NCBI GenBank assembly: GCA_009731375.1
Contig: BJOX01000058.1
Span: 479,894-543,893 of the forward strand
From: Paulinella micropora
Taxonomy: Eukaryota > Cercozoa > Imbricatea > Euglyphida
Direction of reading: 5' to 3'
DNA length: 64,000 bases
Positions 26,701 to 37,966 of the stretch are shown here, one piece after another. Every line of letters begins with the position of its first letter. Positions within the stretch are counted from its first letter, which is position 1. The notes below the pieces were generated by a model. It did not search any database. It saw nothing but the letters and a program-made list of their open reading frames with translations, and was not told the DNA's origin. The translations under genes were made by a program, and so were the position numbers.

Positions 26701-28135
26701 TTCGACGTGCGCTGTCTTCCTACTGTCCTAGGCATAGGCATCATGTGCTTAGCAAGGCTAGCTAAATTTAAATTTTATGTATAATATTAATAACTAGTAT
26801 AACTATTACAATATTATAATTAATTGTAAAATATAATAATAAACTAGCTTTTGTCACAGCTATAGATTATAGGCTAGATATATCTAGTATATATTAATAG
26901 ATAAATAACTCAGAGTTTTGTAACGTTAAGATGACGGTTTTGGTTTTATTATTATGATTCGCGTTTTAACAAGTTCGCGCTATACCTCATCCTCGCAAAC
27001 CAAGAGGCTGATTCTGCTGATGCTAGGTCAGCGACTAGATTGCGTCAGGACCTGCTTCTTTACGTAATCTAAGGCAGCCCGATCCTGCTTTTGCTTAATA
27101 AGGATGCATATGACTCTGAGGTAACAGTATTGTGTCGCGAATCATAAGTTACAAAAAACACGAATTATTGATTAAAATTCAAACCAAAACAGAAACTCTA
27201 AGTTTGAACTGAGCTCAGTAGTACACTGAGTAGTACTACTGTAGTATTGCTACGATAGTAGGATATTTAATAACAGATAACTGTCACGTTCAAGTTCTAA
27301 CGATATTAATATGAAGACTGATCATGAGGAATACCTAAAATAGGAACTCCGTAATCTCCAGACCAAGGACTCTAGTAACCGGCAGACAGGAATTCGAAGC
27401 TTAAGGGTAAGTATTGCGCATGCCATTATATATCGGGTGGGCCTGCATAGTATGTACGTAGTACCACTACTAGTACTAGTACTAGTATTGTACTGTATAC
27501 GCAGATACGTAGTACTAGCTATAGCTATAGCTAGCTATATATATAATATAGTACTAGTAGTATACGTACTAGTAGTAGAATACGTAAGTCAACTTTAATT
27601 TAATGGTTTACATGTACATGTACGTGTACACTTGAATTCGAAGTTACATTTCTAGCATTTCTAGTATTTATTCTAGTAAGTTTCAGTATACATTTTTGTT
27701 TTCACATTGTGCCACTAAAGTGCACGTGGCAGCTAGCCCCCGCCCGCAGGGCGTTCCAAGTATGTATGTATGTATGTATGCATGAATGATATGTGGATAG
27801 AAGAGTAGTTGTGGTTTCGCCTCCGTCTGTCACTGAGGTCCCGCCTGTGCCTCCACCTTCGTTGGGATTAGGATCTAAAGGATATTCCCCACCATCGGAA
27901 TGTTCCTCCACCGAAAGAACCGACGGCGGTGCCACCTGACTAGCCTTTTATTCTTTGGGCCCGCGCAGTTACCAGCGGAACCAAGTTAAGGCTTGAGTGA
28001 AGGTACCCTTCACAGGAAACGGTTCCGATGGCGGTAACTGTGGTTCCGATGCTTCGTTCATCGATCCTTTGGTTTTGTATTTGTCTTCGACTTTCCCTAC
28101 TTCCTAATTTTGCAAATTTTCTAATTTTCCCAATT
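26700..28135. other. AT-rich unique DNA without a recognised gene
   Basis: Palindromic TAGTACTAG/CTAGCTATA clusters occur at 27450-27560. No long coding frame with recognisable content. The 77-aa minus frame at 27702-27935 was not recognised. Confidence 0.5.
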
Positions 28136-28271
28136 TCAGTGTTGTGCCGGCGGCCGGCCCGGACCGGAGACTGCACTGACGAAATGCGACTGGCTGGCGG
28201 AAGACCGGTCGGGCCTCGCGGCCCATCCCGGCCGGACCACTTTAATGATGTTTGGCGGCTAACGACCGCCA
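28136..28271 (-). repeat. Split direct repeat B2 (outer)
   Basis: 136 bp, identical to 28473-28608 by eye. Very GC-rich, starting (plus strand) with TCAGTGTTGTGCC. Confidence 0.9.
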
Positions 28272-28325
28272 ACAAACCGAGCGAAAACTAGGGAAAGTGA
28301 AAAGACAATGAGAAAGGTGGAAAAG

Positions 28326-28475
28326 GGAAAAAAAATGCTTCTCGAAGTAGAGTACGAAGGAAAGCTGAGAACCAGCTCAGAGAACTACTGGTTAAAACTC
28401 GCTCTGCCTGAATAGAAGACGAAACGGTAGTGGTACGGCCCGGCCTGGCTCAACACCACAGCGTGGGAGCTGTCA
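28326..28475 (-). repeat. Split direct repeat A2
   Basis: About 150 bp matching 35139-35305. The visible differences are one C (GCCTGA against GCCCTGA) and a short duplication in A1. It overlaps B1 by three bases. Confidence 0.9.
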
Positions 28476-28608
28476 GTGTTGTGCCGGCGGCCGGCCCGGA
28501 CCGGAGACTGCACTGACGAAATGCGACTGGCTGGCGGAAGACCGGTCGGGCCTCGCGGCCCATCCCGGCCGGACCACTTTAATGATGTTTGGCGGCTAAC
28601 GACCGCCA
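28473..28608 (-). repeat. Split direct repeat B1 (inner)
   Basis: Identical to B2. The recombinase ORF ends inside it. Confidence 0.9.
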
Positions 28609-29822
28609 TACTGGCCGTTGAAACGAGCCGCCACATCTTCAAGGTCGGCCTCAGACCACGCGATGGCTCGTTCAACAGGCCAGCCGCCAAACATCTCCGC
28701 CTGCCAGCCTAATCCTCGCCTAACCCGCCCCTGTACCCCACCTAACGCACCTAACCCAGCCTGCGCAGCGCGCACAGCGTCATCAGTAATACGTACATAT
28801 AACTGGTAGGAGAGACTCTTCCATCTGCCCATATGGCGGATAGTATCGGGGCTTATACCTAGCATAGCTAGAGACGTAGCGCCACCAATGCGCAAGCTAT
28901 GCGACGCGTAAAGCGAGCCATTCAAACCAGCGCCACGAACAAGCGCCCGCAACGAGGACTGGAGCCAGCGGTAAGTAAGTGGTTTACCTCTATCATCCTG
29001 AAGAAGAGATGCTAGAGGGGATTGATCAACAGCCAACGCCCAGACAGCTTCGAGAGCGACGACAGGGCATGAACGAGATCCGTTCCGGAAAACCCGAAGG
29101 GTGCAGCCAGCTCTACACCAATCCGACTTAGATGCGTCGATGACGATGTCTACCCATCTGGGGGGACAAAGGGAGTCCCACAGAATGTGTCGCCGACGGA
29201 GCGGAGAGGAGGCGGACTGAGACTTGGCGACTAGTTCCCCCGACCTAAGAAGTGCGTAGATTCCTACGCAAACGGCTGCCCGAAGCATAGCGATGCACCG
29301 CTCAGAGAGTGCAAGTGGGCCGCCTCCGCCCACACTGCAAGAAGCCAAGACATCTAACAGTCTGCACGCGAGAGGAATGGTGATGGGCAATCTGCTTCTA
29401 GTGGCTCTGGCGCGGAGCCTCTTGAGAGCCCGCTTAGCCCGAGCGACTCTAGGACACGAAAAGGCACTGACGTCTACCCCCAGATCGACACAGAGACTTC
29501 TGACCCCGGATAGATTTGATAAGAGCGACGTAGCTGCCGCACCGGGAACGCTGTTGTCCGTGCGGTGAAAATCCTGTCTCTGACGACCTCTGGCCATGAG
29601 GAACAAGAAAGCCATGAAGAAAATAAGAAGCGGAGGCGACGGAGGGAAACCCAGGTCATGAAGACCGTAAAAGGTTAAGAAACTCAGATAATACCTCACA
29701 CCCGTCATATACGTGTTCCTAGAAGAGTCTGCAATCCCAAACGAAATCAGAGCAGTAGCGACAGGAAGAAGCTGACGGGCGCGCCTGCCCAACTCTGTCT
29801 CACGCAACGTGGCCGCAATCAA
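28596..29822 (-). CDS. Tyrosine recombinase of DIRS/PAT-like element
   Basis: A 408-aa integrase-like protein. Catalytic residues of the tyrosine recombinase family are visible: Arg193 in LLRSGEL, a candidate beta-hairpin Lys232, His308-x-x-Arg311 in ASHSLRIGGAT, His330 in IRHMGRW, and a nucleophile candidate Tyr339 or Tyr342 in SYQLYVR. The N-terminal part is SAM-like and helical. It would cut and rejoin DNA through a phosphotyrosine link to integrate the circular cDNA. The reading frame is intact and lies directly downstream of the reverse transcriptase on the same strand. Confidence 0.92.
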   Translation of the reverse strand: MIAATLRETELGRRARQLLPVATALISFGIADSSRNTYMTGVRYYLSFLTFYGLHDLGFPPSPPLLIFFMAFLFLMARGRQRQDFHRTDNSVPGAAATSLLSNLSGVRSLCVDLGVDVSAFSCPRVARAKRALKRLRARATRSRLPITIPLACRLLDVLASCSVGGGGPLALSERCIAMLRAAVCVGIYALLRSGELVAKSQSASSPLRRRHILWDSLCPPRWVDIVIDASKSDWCRAGCTLRVFRNGSRSCPVVALEAVWALAVDQSPLASLLQDDRGKPLTYRWLQSSLRALVRGAGLNGSLYASHSLRIGGATSLAMLGISPDTIRHMGRWKSLSYQLYVRITDDAVRAAQAGLGALGGVQGRVRRGLGWQAEMFGGWPVERAIAWSEADLEDVAARFNGQYGGR

Positions 29823-29911
29823 CCCGTCGGCGAACTATACACACCGGACCAAGAAAGAAAAAGGGAAAAAAAAAATCAGTGCCACAGGATGGAAAGGAAG
29901 ACGGGGAAAGG

Positions 29912-31558
29912 CTAAACTGCTTCCCAATGAGAAAGGGGAACGTCAGGCCTGCGACGCAAGAGATGCTCAACGTGCCACGGAGTCCACACCCCGTGCCAAC
30001 CCCAACCACCGCAGCAGCAAGCGGGCCTGTCGCCCGCGTGGTCAGCTAAGGACGCCAGAGTGCATGGCCGCAGATGAATAGTTGAAGGAGCAGCTGCCAC
30101 AAAAGCCTGCAGCCGAAGAATGGCGCCACGCACCGCCACCGGAAGAGGCAACTGCGCGATGGTAGGCCGCGCTGACGGCAGAGACATCAAAAATGCATGC
30201 ACGATCCGCTGATCGGGCAACATGTCTAAAAAAACAGCTGACAGGGAACGACACTTCCCCAAGAACTTCTCCAGCCCCTTCCTAGACGGCACCCGCATGG
30301 TCGAGTCGCAGGAACGCATAAAGCCTTCTCTCCTGCGAGCAGGAAGCGAGAGGAGAGGAAACTCTAGCTCTGTCGAAATACGGAAACTCCAGCCGATGAA
30401 CTCCATCTCCTCGGCAGGACCTAGGAGCTTGGAAGCCTTCAAGGGAAAACCGTAACGCTCGGCCACGAAAACGCAGAGATCAAGGACGACCGCAGCCTCC
30501 GCCTCCGTCGCGGCGAACGCAAGCAGGAAGTCATCCACCCAGCGCAAAAGGGACACCCAACCGGGAAGCCACAGCCTTAGTAACGCTTCGAGAATGAAAC
30601 CGAAACGCTCCCAGATGCCTGGAGACACACGCGCCCCGAAAGTAAGCCTCAATGGTACCGCCCACCTCTCGGCCCAATGAAGAACGCAAAGAGGCCAGTC
30701 TTGTGGGCGAATCGGGATCTGCCGAAACGCAGCTTCGACATCAAATTTAATCATCCAAGCGCGCTTGCCTCCCGTGTCACCACGAGCGGCGGAGTGAGCG
30801 CGATAAATCGTGTTACAAACACGCGGCCACGACGGGAATGTACTAAACAGAGGCGCAGAACCGCCGTTGAGACTGCCCTCACCCCCAGCGGAGGAGTCTA
30901 CGATGATACGCAGGTCTGACCCGCCGTCCTTAGCAACTGTGCCCAAAGGGGGGGACCGGAACGCAGGGAAAGGAGGAGAAGAAAACCAACCAGCGAGCCA
31001 ACCTTTCGCAATCTCGCTGTCAAGCTGAGCTTGCACAAATGCATGCTGACCGGTGGCAGACGCATAGCTGGGCACAATGAGAGTGCGATCACGATCGCCG
31101 TTGAAGCATAGATTGGCCCCATACACCAAGCCATCAACCGCTAAGTCAAGAAAAAGGGGATCGATACAACACCAAAGGTCCGCTAGAATAGCCTCGATCT
31201 GTGCCGCCCTCGCAGCAGGAAGGGGAAAAAAATCAGGCAAACCAGTTGCATTGAGAACCTGCAGTCTGTCTGGCCCACCTTGAACTGGCTCGCCTGACCA
31301 ACGCAAGCCGAACGACGACACAAGCTCAGAGGAAACGCTAGCAGCCTCTGCGCGCCTTACGTCTGGAGCTAATCGCGCAAGAGATAAGAAAGCCAGCCTG
31401 TCTTGCTCCGGAAGAATAGATAAGAAAAGGGACCTACACTCGTCCGAAACAGAAGTGAGGGGGCGATAGTCACTGTCGGAACTACGACCCGCTCTCCACT
31501 GCGAAAAACACAAGCGCTGCAAAGAAGAGAGACTAATACCGCAACGTCTAGAAGGCAA
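29912..31558 (-). CDS. Reverse transcriptase (with RNase H-like tail) of DIRS/PAT-like element
   Basis: A 548-aa frame. RT motif A is KFDVEAAFRQIP (Asp273), motif B is LTFGARVSPGIWERF, and the catalytic motif is LLRWVDDFLLAF (VDD at 341-343) in place of YxDD, as often seen in DIRS-type elements. The tail GGWGWHGVWTPWHVEHLL...LSHWEAV resembles a shortened DIRS RNase H. The frame is the same as that of the upstream gag-like ORF, separated by a TAG, so a fusion by readthrough or an internal start is possible. No methyltransferase domain seen. Confidence 0.9.
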   Translation of the reverse strand: MPSRRCGISLSSLQRLCFSQWRAGRSSDSDYRPLTSVSDECRSLFLSILPEQDRLAFLSLARLAPDVRRAEAASVSSELVSSFGLRWSGEPVQGGPDRLQVLNATGLPDFFPLPAARAAQIEAILADLWCCIDPLFLDLAVDGLVYGANLCFNGDRDRTLIVPSYASATGQHAFVQAQLDSEIAKGWLAGWFSSPPFPAFRSPPLGTVAKDGGSDLRIIVDSSAGGEGSLNGGSAPLFSTFPSWPRVCNTIYRAHSAARGDTGGKRAWMIKFDVEAAFRQIPIRPQDWPLCVLHWAERWAVPLRLTFGARVSPGIWERFGFILEALLRLWLPGWVSLLRWVDDFLLAFAATEAEAAVVLDLCVFVAERYGFPLKASKLLGPAEEMEFIGWSFRISTELEFPLLSLPARRREGFMRSCDSTMRVPSRKGLEKFLGKCRSLSAVFLDMLPDQRIVHAFLMSLPSARPTIAQLPLPVAVRGAILRLQAFVAAAPSTIHLRPCTLASLADHAGDRPACCCGGWGWHGVWTPWHVEHLLRRRPDVPLSHWEAV

Positions 31559-31723
31559 CTCGAGAAGACAACGTGAAGGGGCACGACCAGGCCAAAAGGA
31601 AAACCCACGAAGGGAACAGCCGAAGGGAAAAGAAGACGAGAAGCAGAGGAAGAGATTAAAGGGCGCGAAGACACAATCGGAGGAGGAGGAGAGGAAATAA
31701 TCGCTCGATGACTGCCAACCGCT

Positions 31724-33034
31724 CTACCTGCGATCGGAGCTGCTGGAACTGCGGCCGGCTGAGCTGGCGCTGCAGCCTGCGAAACCGTGATCGCCGCTGC
31801 CACACATAACGCATGAGTGCTTGACGTGGGACACGACACCCTTGGACGATTTGTAATCGTGGGAACCATTAGGGGCGACAGGCTGGCCGTCTGTCCCGAG
31901 AGCCCCGCATGAGCCCCGATTGAAAGCTGCGCACAGGCGCTTGCTGATGACTGAGTCGAAGACATCTCTCGGGAGGAGGTCGCGCTGCCCAGTAGGGAAG
32001 TCGCGCCTAACGCGCTTGCTATTGCGCTCATCACCTGAAACCCGACGCGGGGTGGCAAACTGCCCCCCCTGCCGTCGCGCCTTCGCCGCCGCTAACGAAG
32101 TGCAAGCATTGATTGAGAGGGTTGCGAATGCCTGGGGGAAACGGCCTGTCTCGCCGAAGGCTGGCGGACCGCGACCAACTGCCGCCGCCGCCCGAACCTC
32201 TTCCAGATAAGCGGCGACATCCGACGCCGGGAAGCCTGAAGCCATCCAACAAACTAGGCGTTCACGAGTCTTGGCAAAGAAAGGAGCAACGGAAGGGCCG
32301 AACACGCCAGCCATCCTGCTCTCATAGCCTACCCAAGCATCCCAAAGGGTCCACGAGGAGATGGACCTCGGAGCAGAGCTTGAAGCAATTCTCTCCGCCG
32401 CCCCACCAACCTGGCACTCGGCCTGATAACGAGCAAAGGAAGCTAAAGGAGCGGCATGAGGGCGCCTCGTAATGAGGGCGATCCCGAGGGCGGGGGAGAG
32501 GTCGAAAAGTAGCAACTGCCTGTCCATATGCACGGCTGCCACGTAAGCGGCCCATTTCGTGCGCGACACCTCACTCGTGGATGCAGCCACCAACGACGAC
32601 AGGATGGAGCTCGCACCCGAAAGGTCTGGGGCCAACGATAGCGATGCAGCCCAGGGGTCCTGCTGCCCGCTGCCCCCCAGAGCAGCAGAAGCTGCCGAAC
32701 CCAGGCTACCACCAAAACTCTGGACCGCTGCCGCCGCAGCAGCAGCCTGTGCTGCCGAGCTAAACTGGGAAGGAAACACTCCACCTCCCCCTTGAGGAAA
32801 AGCACTCAGACCAGGGCGGCCATGAAGTGAAGCAGGCGGCTGCAAAGGAGGAAACTGATGAAGCTGAGGCGGACCCCCAGGCAACAGCGATGCGGGAGGG
32901 ACAAATGCAGCGCTACGATCCTGGCTGCCCCTCCCCGCCTCATCGGCGTCATTATCACCGGAGCCGCCCAACTGATCCAGGCCAGCCCTCGCGCTCACAT
33001 CCGACTCGACCGCCGAACCTGCAGCGCCACGACG
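31724..33034 (-). CDS. Gag-like protein with CCHC-type knuckle, main exon
   Basis: A long minus-strand frame encoding an Ala/Ser/Gly-rich protein. It ends with SCVMCGSGDHGFAGC, a retroviral-type zinc knuckle (C-x2-C-x4-H-x4-C), then a Ser/Arg tail. The central part contains helical segments such as LWDAWVGYESRMAGVFG. An open frame continues upstream to 33127 only through poly-Phe from a poly-T tract, which instead looks like the pyrimidine tract of an acceptor (CTGAGCAG|CGTCGT). Confidence 0.75.
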   Translation of the reverse strand, partial: RRGAAGSAVESDVSARAGLDQLGGSGDNDADEAGRGSQDRSAAFVPPASLLPGGPPQLHQFPPLQPPASLHGRPGLSAFPQGGGGVFPSQFSSAAQAAAAAAAVQSFGGSLGSAASAALGGSGQQDPWAASLSLAPDLSGASSILSSLVAASTSEVSRTKWAAYVAAVHMDRQLLLFDLSPALGIALITRRPHAAPLASFARYQAECQVGGAAERIASSSAPRSISSWTLWDAWVGYESRMAGVFGPSVAPFFAKTRERLVCWMASGFPASDVAAYLEEVRAAAAVGRGPPAFGETGRFPQAFATLSINACTSLAAAKARRQGGQFATPRRVSGDERNSKRVRRDFPTGQRDLLPRDVFDSVISKRLCAAFNRGSCGALGTDGQPVAPNGSHDYKSSKGVVSHVKHSCVMCGSGDHGFAGCSASSAGRSSSSSDRR

Positions 33035-33843
33035 CTGCTCAGGAAAAAAAAAAAAAAAAAAATTCACCTGCGAAGATGTTCCGCAAAGGTTCAGAGAAAA
33101 AACCACCACCTGCCGCGTCCGCGGCATTCAACTGAGCCCCTGCCAAACCATGGCGAGGGACATTAAAAAAAAGAAAAAAAAATACCAAACGAGGAGAGCG
33201 ACTGCACCCCCAGCTCGCCTCCCAAATAATCCACGTGGGAAGAAAACCCAGGGCTACCCCGCCCTGAAACAAAAGAAAGAAATAAACTCCAGGAAGAGAA
33301 CAAGAAAGACAGAGAGAGAAAGAAAGAGAGAGAGAGAGAGCGAGAGAGAGAGAGAGAAAGAAAGAGAGGGAGAGAGAGAGAGAGAGAGAGAAACAAAAAA
33401 AAAAAACTGACAACAGCTACAGAAAAGATAGGCCTCACAACAGGCCCACAGAGTGTGCCCGACGACGAGCCAACTCAGACCAGGCTGACAGCAGCCAGGC
33501 AAACAAATCCAAATTGGGCTGACAGCAGCCGATTAACTATACAACAGGCTGACAGCAGCCGATTAGCTATACAACAATCAAACACAGACAAGGCGCACAT
33601 CCACACCCACACGCACAGAAAGAAAAGAAGATAAATACACACAAAATCCACACCGACTCACATCAAACACAAACGCACACGTACACACGCACATACACAC
33701 ACCTACATACACAGACCCCAAACATAAAACTCACCATAAATAAACCACCACTACCACCACCACCACCACCACCACAACAACAACAACAACAACAACAACA
33801 ATAACAACAATAACAACAAAAACCACAACAACAACGAACGTAC

Positions 33844-33878
<35 letters not shown>

Positions 33879-34052
33879 CACATACACACTCGCACGCCCG
33901 CACACATGCCCACACCTCAAGCGCACAGGCACGCAAAGACGCAAACAAACGTGCTTCCACACCAACACACCAACACACAAACCAACATACCCCACACACA
34001 CAGATACAGACACACACACACACCCACACACACACACGCACACACACACACG

Positions 34053-34089
<37 letters not shown>

Positions 34090-34631
34090 ATATACGCACG
34101 AACCTACACACGCACCCACAAACACCCCACATACACCTCCCCCCCCCCCNNNNNNNNNNTGGCGCAAACCACTCCCTAAGTCACACTGACACCGGGTCCA
34201 CACTACACGCAAACGCAACCATCCACACTCCCTGAACACAAGTACTATGCACACACGACAACACGTCAAGAGGAAAACCTGACACTCACACATACACGCA
34301 TGCATGAGCTCTAAATACAACTGAGAGACAATGGAAAACAATCCACAGGAGCGGGCAAAGACGCGGGGGAGAAACACTGCTAGGAAAGGGGAAGTCAGCA
34401 ATAAATACAAACGAGACAGACGAAAAAAATTCAAATAAACAGAAGACATAAAATCATTCATAACAAATAGTGAGAGGAAACGAGACAGGCAATGATAAAA
34501 AAAAACTGAAATATATATATACATATATATATACAATACAAACTAGTACGTAGTAGAAGTATTATTATTATTATTATTAGTAGTAGTAGTAGTAGAAGTA
34601 GTAAGTAGTAGTAGTAGTAGTAGTAGTAGTT

Positions 34632-34677
<46 letters not shown>

Positions 34678-34901
34678 AAGTAGTAGTGGTAGTAGTAGGA
34701 CTAGTAGGAGCGAGTGTGAGAGAGGAAGACAGTATTTCAAAAGCCAAACATAGCAAGACAGGCAATCACTGTATGTGCACAAACAATCATGCTCTGGAAA
34801 CTGTGGTAGAATATACGTTACTAGGTTTCTGAGATACATTGTATTACAGCGAGAGAGGAAACCCAATAACTAACAACGAGAGGCCTCAACTACACACAAA
34901 C
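33035..34901 (-). repeat. Probable gag intron filled with microsatellites
   Basis: On the minus strand a donor ATT|GTTTGTG (34901) and an acceptor after poly-T, GAGCAG (33035), would join exons in phase 0. The interval holds GA, CA and TAG repeats, a 10-N gap (34150-34159), and CAGGCTGACAGCAGCC repeated three times near 33480-33560. It could equally be a later microsatellite invasion. Confidence 0.5.
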
Positions 34902-35138
34902 AATGAAAGTGATATCTAGCAGATAACCTGATGGTGCTGACGAAGAGCTAGCAGACGATAACCCGCTCGCAGCTGCAGAAAACGCGCTCGCCTCCTCATG
35001 GGACGACGGCTCGAGGTTGCTACCGACCGCCGGGCGTGAGAGTCTCGACGAATTCGGACCATAAGAAGGCAGACTCAGGTTAGCGAAAGCCGCAGCAGCG
35101 TTATCCTGAGCTGCTTTGAAATCTTGAGAGGAAGACAT
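34902..35138 (-). CDS. Gag-like protein, first exon
   Basis: ATG at 35138 lies just inside repeat A1. The Ser/Ala-rich N-terminus (MSSSQDFKAAQDNAAAAFAN) resembles the composition of the main gag exon. Assigned by position and phase compatibility. Confidence 0.5.
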
Positions 35139-35305
35139 GGAAAAAAAATGCTTCTCGAAAAAAATGCTTCTCGAAGTAGAGTACGAAGGAAAGCTGAGAA
35201 CCAGCTCAGAGAACTACTGGTTAAAACTCGCTCTGCCCTGAATAGAAGACGAAACGGTAGTGGTACGGCCCGGCCTGGCTCAACACCACAGCGTGGGAGC
35301 TGTCA
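35139..35305 (-). repeat. Split direct repeat A1 (outer)
   Basis: Matches A2 at 28326-28475, with an extra 20-bp duplication of AAAAAATGCTTCTCGAA. Ends in TGTCA, where the element meets flanking DNA. Confidence 0.9.
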
Positions 35306-36085
35306 ACTTTTTGAGGGGGGTTACTGCAACTTTCTTGAGAAAATTGGAGCTAGTTGGGTACCTACTAGCCCACAGACAGAGCTCGACTCATGGCTGTAAG
35401 AGGCCACGAGTACTTACGTGAGAAGTCATCCACCATCGCCGCTGCAAATTCTGAGAAGCAGGAACCCCCTACGCTAGTATGAGTGAGATCTTGAGTGAAC
35501 TCTCTGAAGGTGGCAAACAACAGTCAGAAGAATCAGTCTATCTGACGACCTATCTGTATATCTTTCTGTGGGTTTGTCTTTATCTGTCTATGTCACTATA
35601 TTTCTATTGATTGCAGGTTGGTAAAGAACAAAAAGGGGCGTGCGTTTCAACATGCCAGTTGAACAGGACTATCATGTCCAAGGTCAGCGAAACATACCTC
35701 AAAAAAAAAAGTACTGTTGTTCCTTGGAACCAGAATTCTTTTGAATTAGGCTCTTCTTTTTTTTTTCTATCGTCTCTTTCTCATTAAACCTTGCTTACTG
35801 TAATAAAAATATATATAAAAATTATTATAAAAAAAAAAGAGGCTCTTCTTTTTTTTCTATCGTCTCTCATTAAACCTTGCTTACTTTTTTTAAAAAAAGA
35901 GGGAGGGAGAGAGAGAGAGAGACCGAGAGAGAGAGAGAGACAGAGAGAGTGAGTGAGGGAGAGAGAGTGAGTGAGGGAGAGAGAGAGAGAGGGAGGGAGG
36001 GAGAGAGAGAGAGAGAGAGAGGGAGGGAGAGAGAGAGAGAGATGCAGCTAGTTCCTACCTGAGTTTTTTTTTTTTTTTTTTTTAC
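35306..36085. other. Unique flank, then (GA)n
   Basis: No recognised gene. TTTTTTCTATCGTCTCT is duplicated (about 35758 and 35850), followed by GA repeat from 35900. Confidence 0.5.
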
Positions 36086-36656
36086 NNNNNNNNNNNNNNN
36101 NNNNNNNNNNNNNNNNNNNNNNNNNNNNNNNNNNNNNNNNNNNNNNNNNNNNNNNNNNNNNNNNNNNNNNNNNNNNNNNNNNNNNNNNNNNNNNNNNNNN
36201 NNNNNNNNNNNNNNNNNNNNNNNNNNNNNNNNNNNNNNNNNNNNNNNNNNNNNNNNNNNNNNNNNNNNNNNNNNNNNNNNNNNNNNNNNNNNNNNNNNNN
36301 NNNNNNNNNNNNNNNNNNNNNNNNNNNNNNNNNNNNNNNNNNNNNNNNNNNNNNNNNNNNNNNNNNNNNNNNNNNNNNNNNNNNNNNNNNNNNNNNNNNN
36401 NNNNNNNNNNNNNNNNNNNNNNNNNNNNNNNNNNNNNNNNNNNNNNNNNNNNNNNNNNNNNNNNNNNNNNNNNNNNNNNNNNNNNNNNNNNNNNNNNNNN
36501 NNNNNNNNNNNNNNNNNNNNNNNNNNNNNNNNNNNNNNNNNNNNNNNNNNNNNNNNNNNNNNNNNNNNNNNNNNNNNNNNNNNNNNNNNNNNNNNNNNNN
36601 NNNNNNNNNNNNNNNNNNNNNNNNNNNNNNNNNNNNNNNNNNNNNNNNNNNNNNNN
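36086..36656. other. Assembly gap (571 N)
   Basis: N run after a poly-T tract. Confidence 0.99.
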
Positions 36657-37110
36657 ATGGGTGCCATCTGTCGACAGACAGAGAATTAGGGGATGGTGTG
36701 GGTGTGCTGGGCCCGTGGTAGGGTGCCTTATGTGTGCCTAGCCATACGCCTATTAGTCACATGCCGAAATAGCTACGGGAAGCACAATTCTGTTCCCTCA
36801 GGGTGCCCTTTCTCGCTTGTTGAGCCCGGAATAAAACCCACAGTGCTCTGTCGGTTTATACTAGACTGTCGAACAGTCTCGAAACTCCATCTGCTTACTG
36901 GGCCCTCTGTAATGGAGGTGGGAGCTCGTTCTGCAAGGGGCGCTTATGGAACGAGCCCTGGCCCCGCCTGGTACTAGGGAGGTTTGGTATCGCCTGTATC
37001 AGTCCCTTCCGTGCAAACATCACGGCTTAGCTGGGCATCGGGCTTTACCCACAGACTTCCTTGGTTGACGAAATCAGAAGCTCCTTTTTTCTGACATCAG
37101 TCGATATCTC

Positions 37111-37115
<5 letters not shown>
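36657..37115. mobile_element. Interspersed TATC-associated repeat, copy 2
   Basis: The most complete copy, cut by the gap on its left. It is collinear with 15800-16130, then has CAGTCCCTTCCGTGCAAACA (shared with 56222), then the TTTACCCACAG block, then (TATC)n. Confidence 0.7.
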
Positions 37116-37206
<91 letters not shown>

Positions 37207-37242
37207 CTCTCTCTTTCTCTCTCTCTCTCTCTCACACACACA

Positions 37243-37301
<59 letters not shown>

Positions 37302-37382
37302 GCGCGCACGCACGCACACACACACACACACACACACATACATACATACATACATACATACATACACACACTCTCATGCACT

Positions 37383-37420
<38 letters not shown>

Positions 37421-37499
37421 ATACATGCACACACTCTCTCTCTATATATATATATATATTTTCTTTCTCTCTCTCTCTTTCTCTCTCTCTCTCACACTC

Positions 37500-37564
<65 letters not shown>

Positions 37565-37690
37565 ATACGCACACACACACAGCACACACACATAAAGACA
37601 CACGTATATATGTATGTATGTATGTATGTAGGTATGTGTGTATGTGTGTGTATGTGTGTGTGTGTAATGTAGTATGCATGTATGTATGCA
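37116..37690. repeat. TATC, CT, CA and ATGT arrays
   Basis: Microsatellites only. Confidence 0.92.
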
Positions 37691-37699
37691 TGCATGTAT

Positions 37700-37934
37700 G
37701 TTTGTAGGCGATCTTACGAGGCACATGCATTCGCACATACACATACATACATACATACATACATATACATACATACATACATACATACATATGCATAGGT
37801 GATATTACGAGACACCTGCGATCGACCATCCACACATACATACATACATACATACATACATTCATACATACATATACATAGGTGATCTTACGAGACACCT
37901 GCGATCGACCAGCATACATACATACATGTATACA

Positions 37935-37966
<32 letters not shown>

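Larger units (their letters stand above)
28136..35305 (-). mobile_element. DIRS/PAT-like tyrosine-recombinase retrotransposon
   Basis: A complete-looking 7.2-kb element. On its coding (minus) strand the order is A1 (35305-35139), gag-like ORF, reverse transcriptase, tyrosine recombinase, B1 (28608-28473), A2 (28475-28326), B2 (28271-28136). A1/A2 and B1/B2 are near-identical or identical pairs. This split-direct-repeat arrangement defines PAT/Ngaro-type elements, which integrate by tyrosine recombinase from a circular intermediate. B1 and A2 overlap by TGA, consistent with a circle-junction trinucleotide. High repeat identity implies recent insertion. Confidence 0.92.

Noticed and set aside
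32031-33166. Plus-strand ORFs across 30-33 kb
   Set aside because: They are antisense shadows of the GC-rich gag and RT frames of the DIRS/PAT-like element.
33150-33420. Arg/Glu- and Leu/Ser-repeat proteins on both strands
   Set aside because: They encode only (GA)n/(CT)n repeat; there is no independent support.
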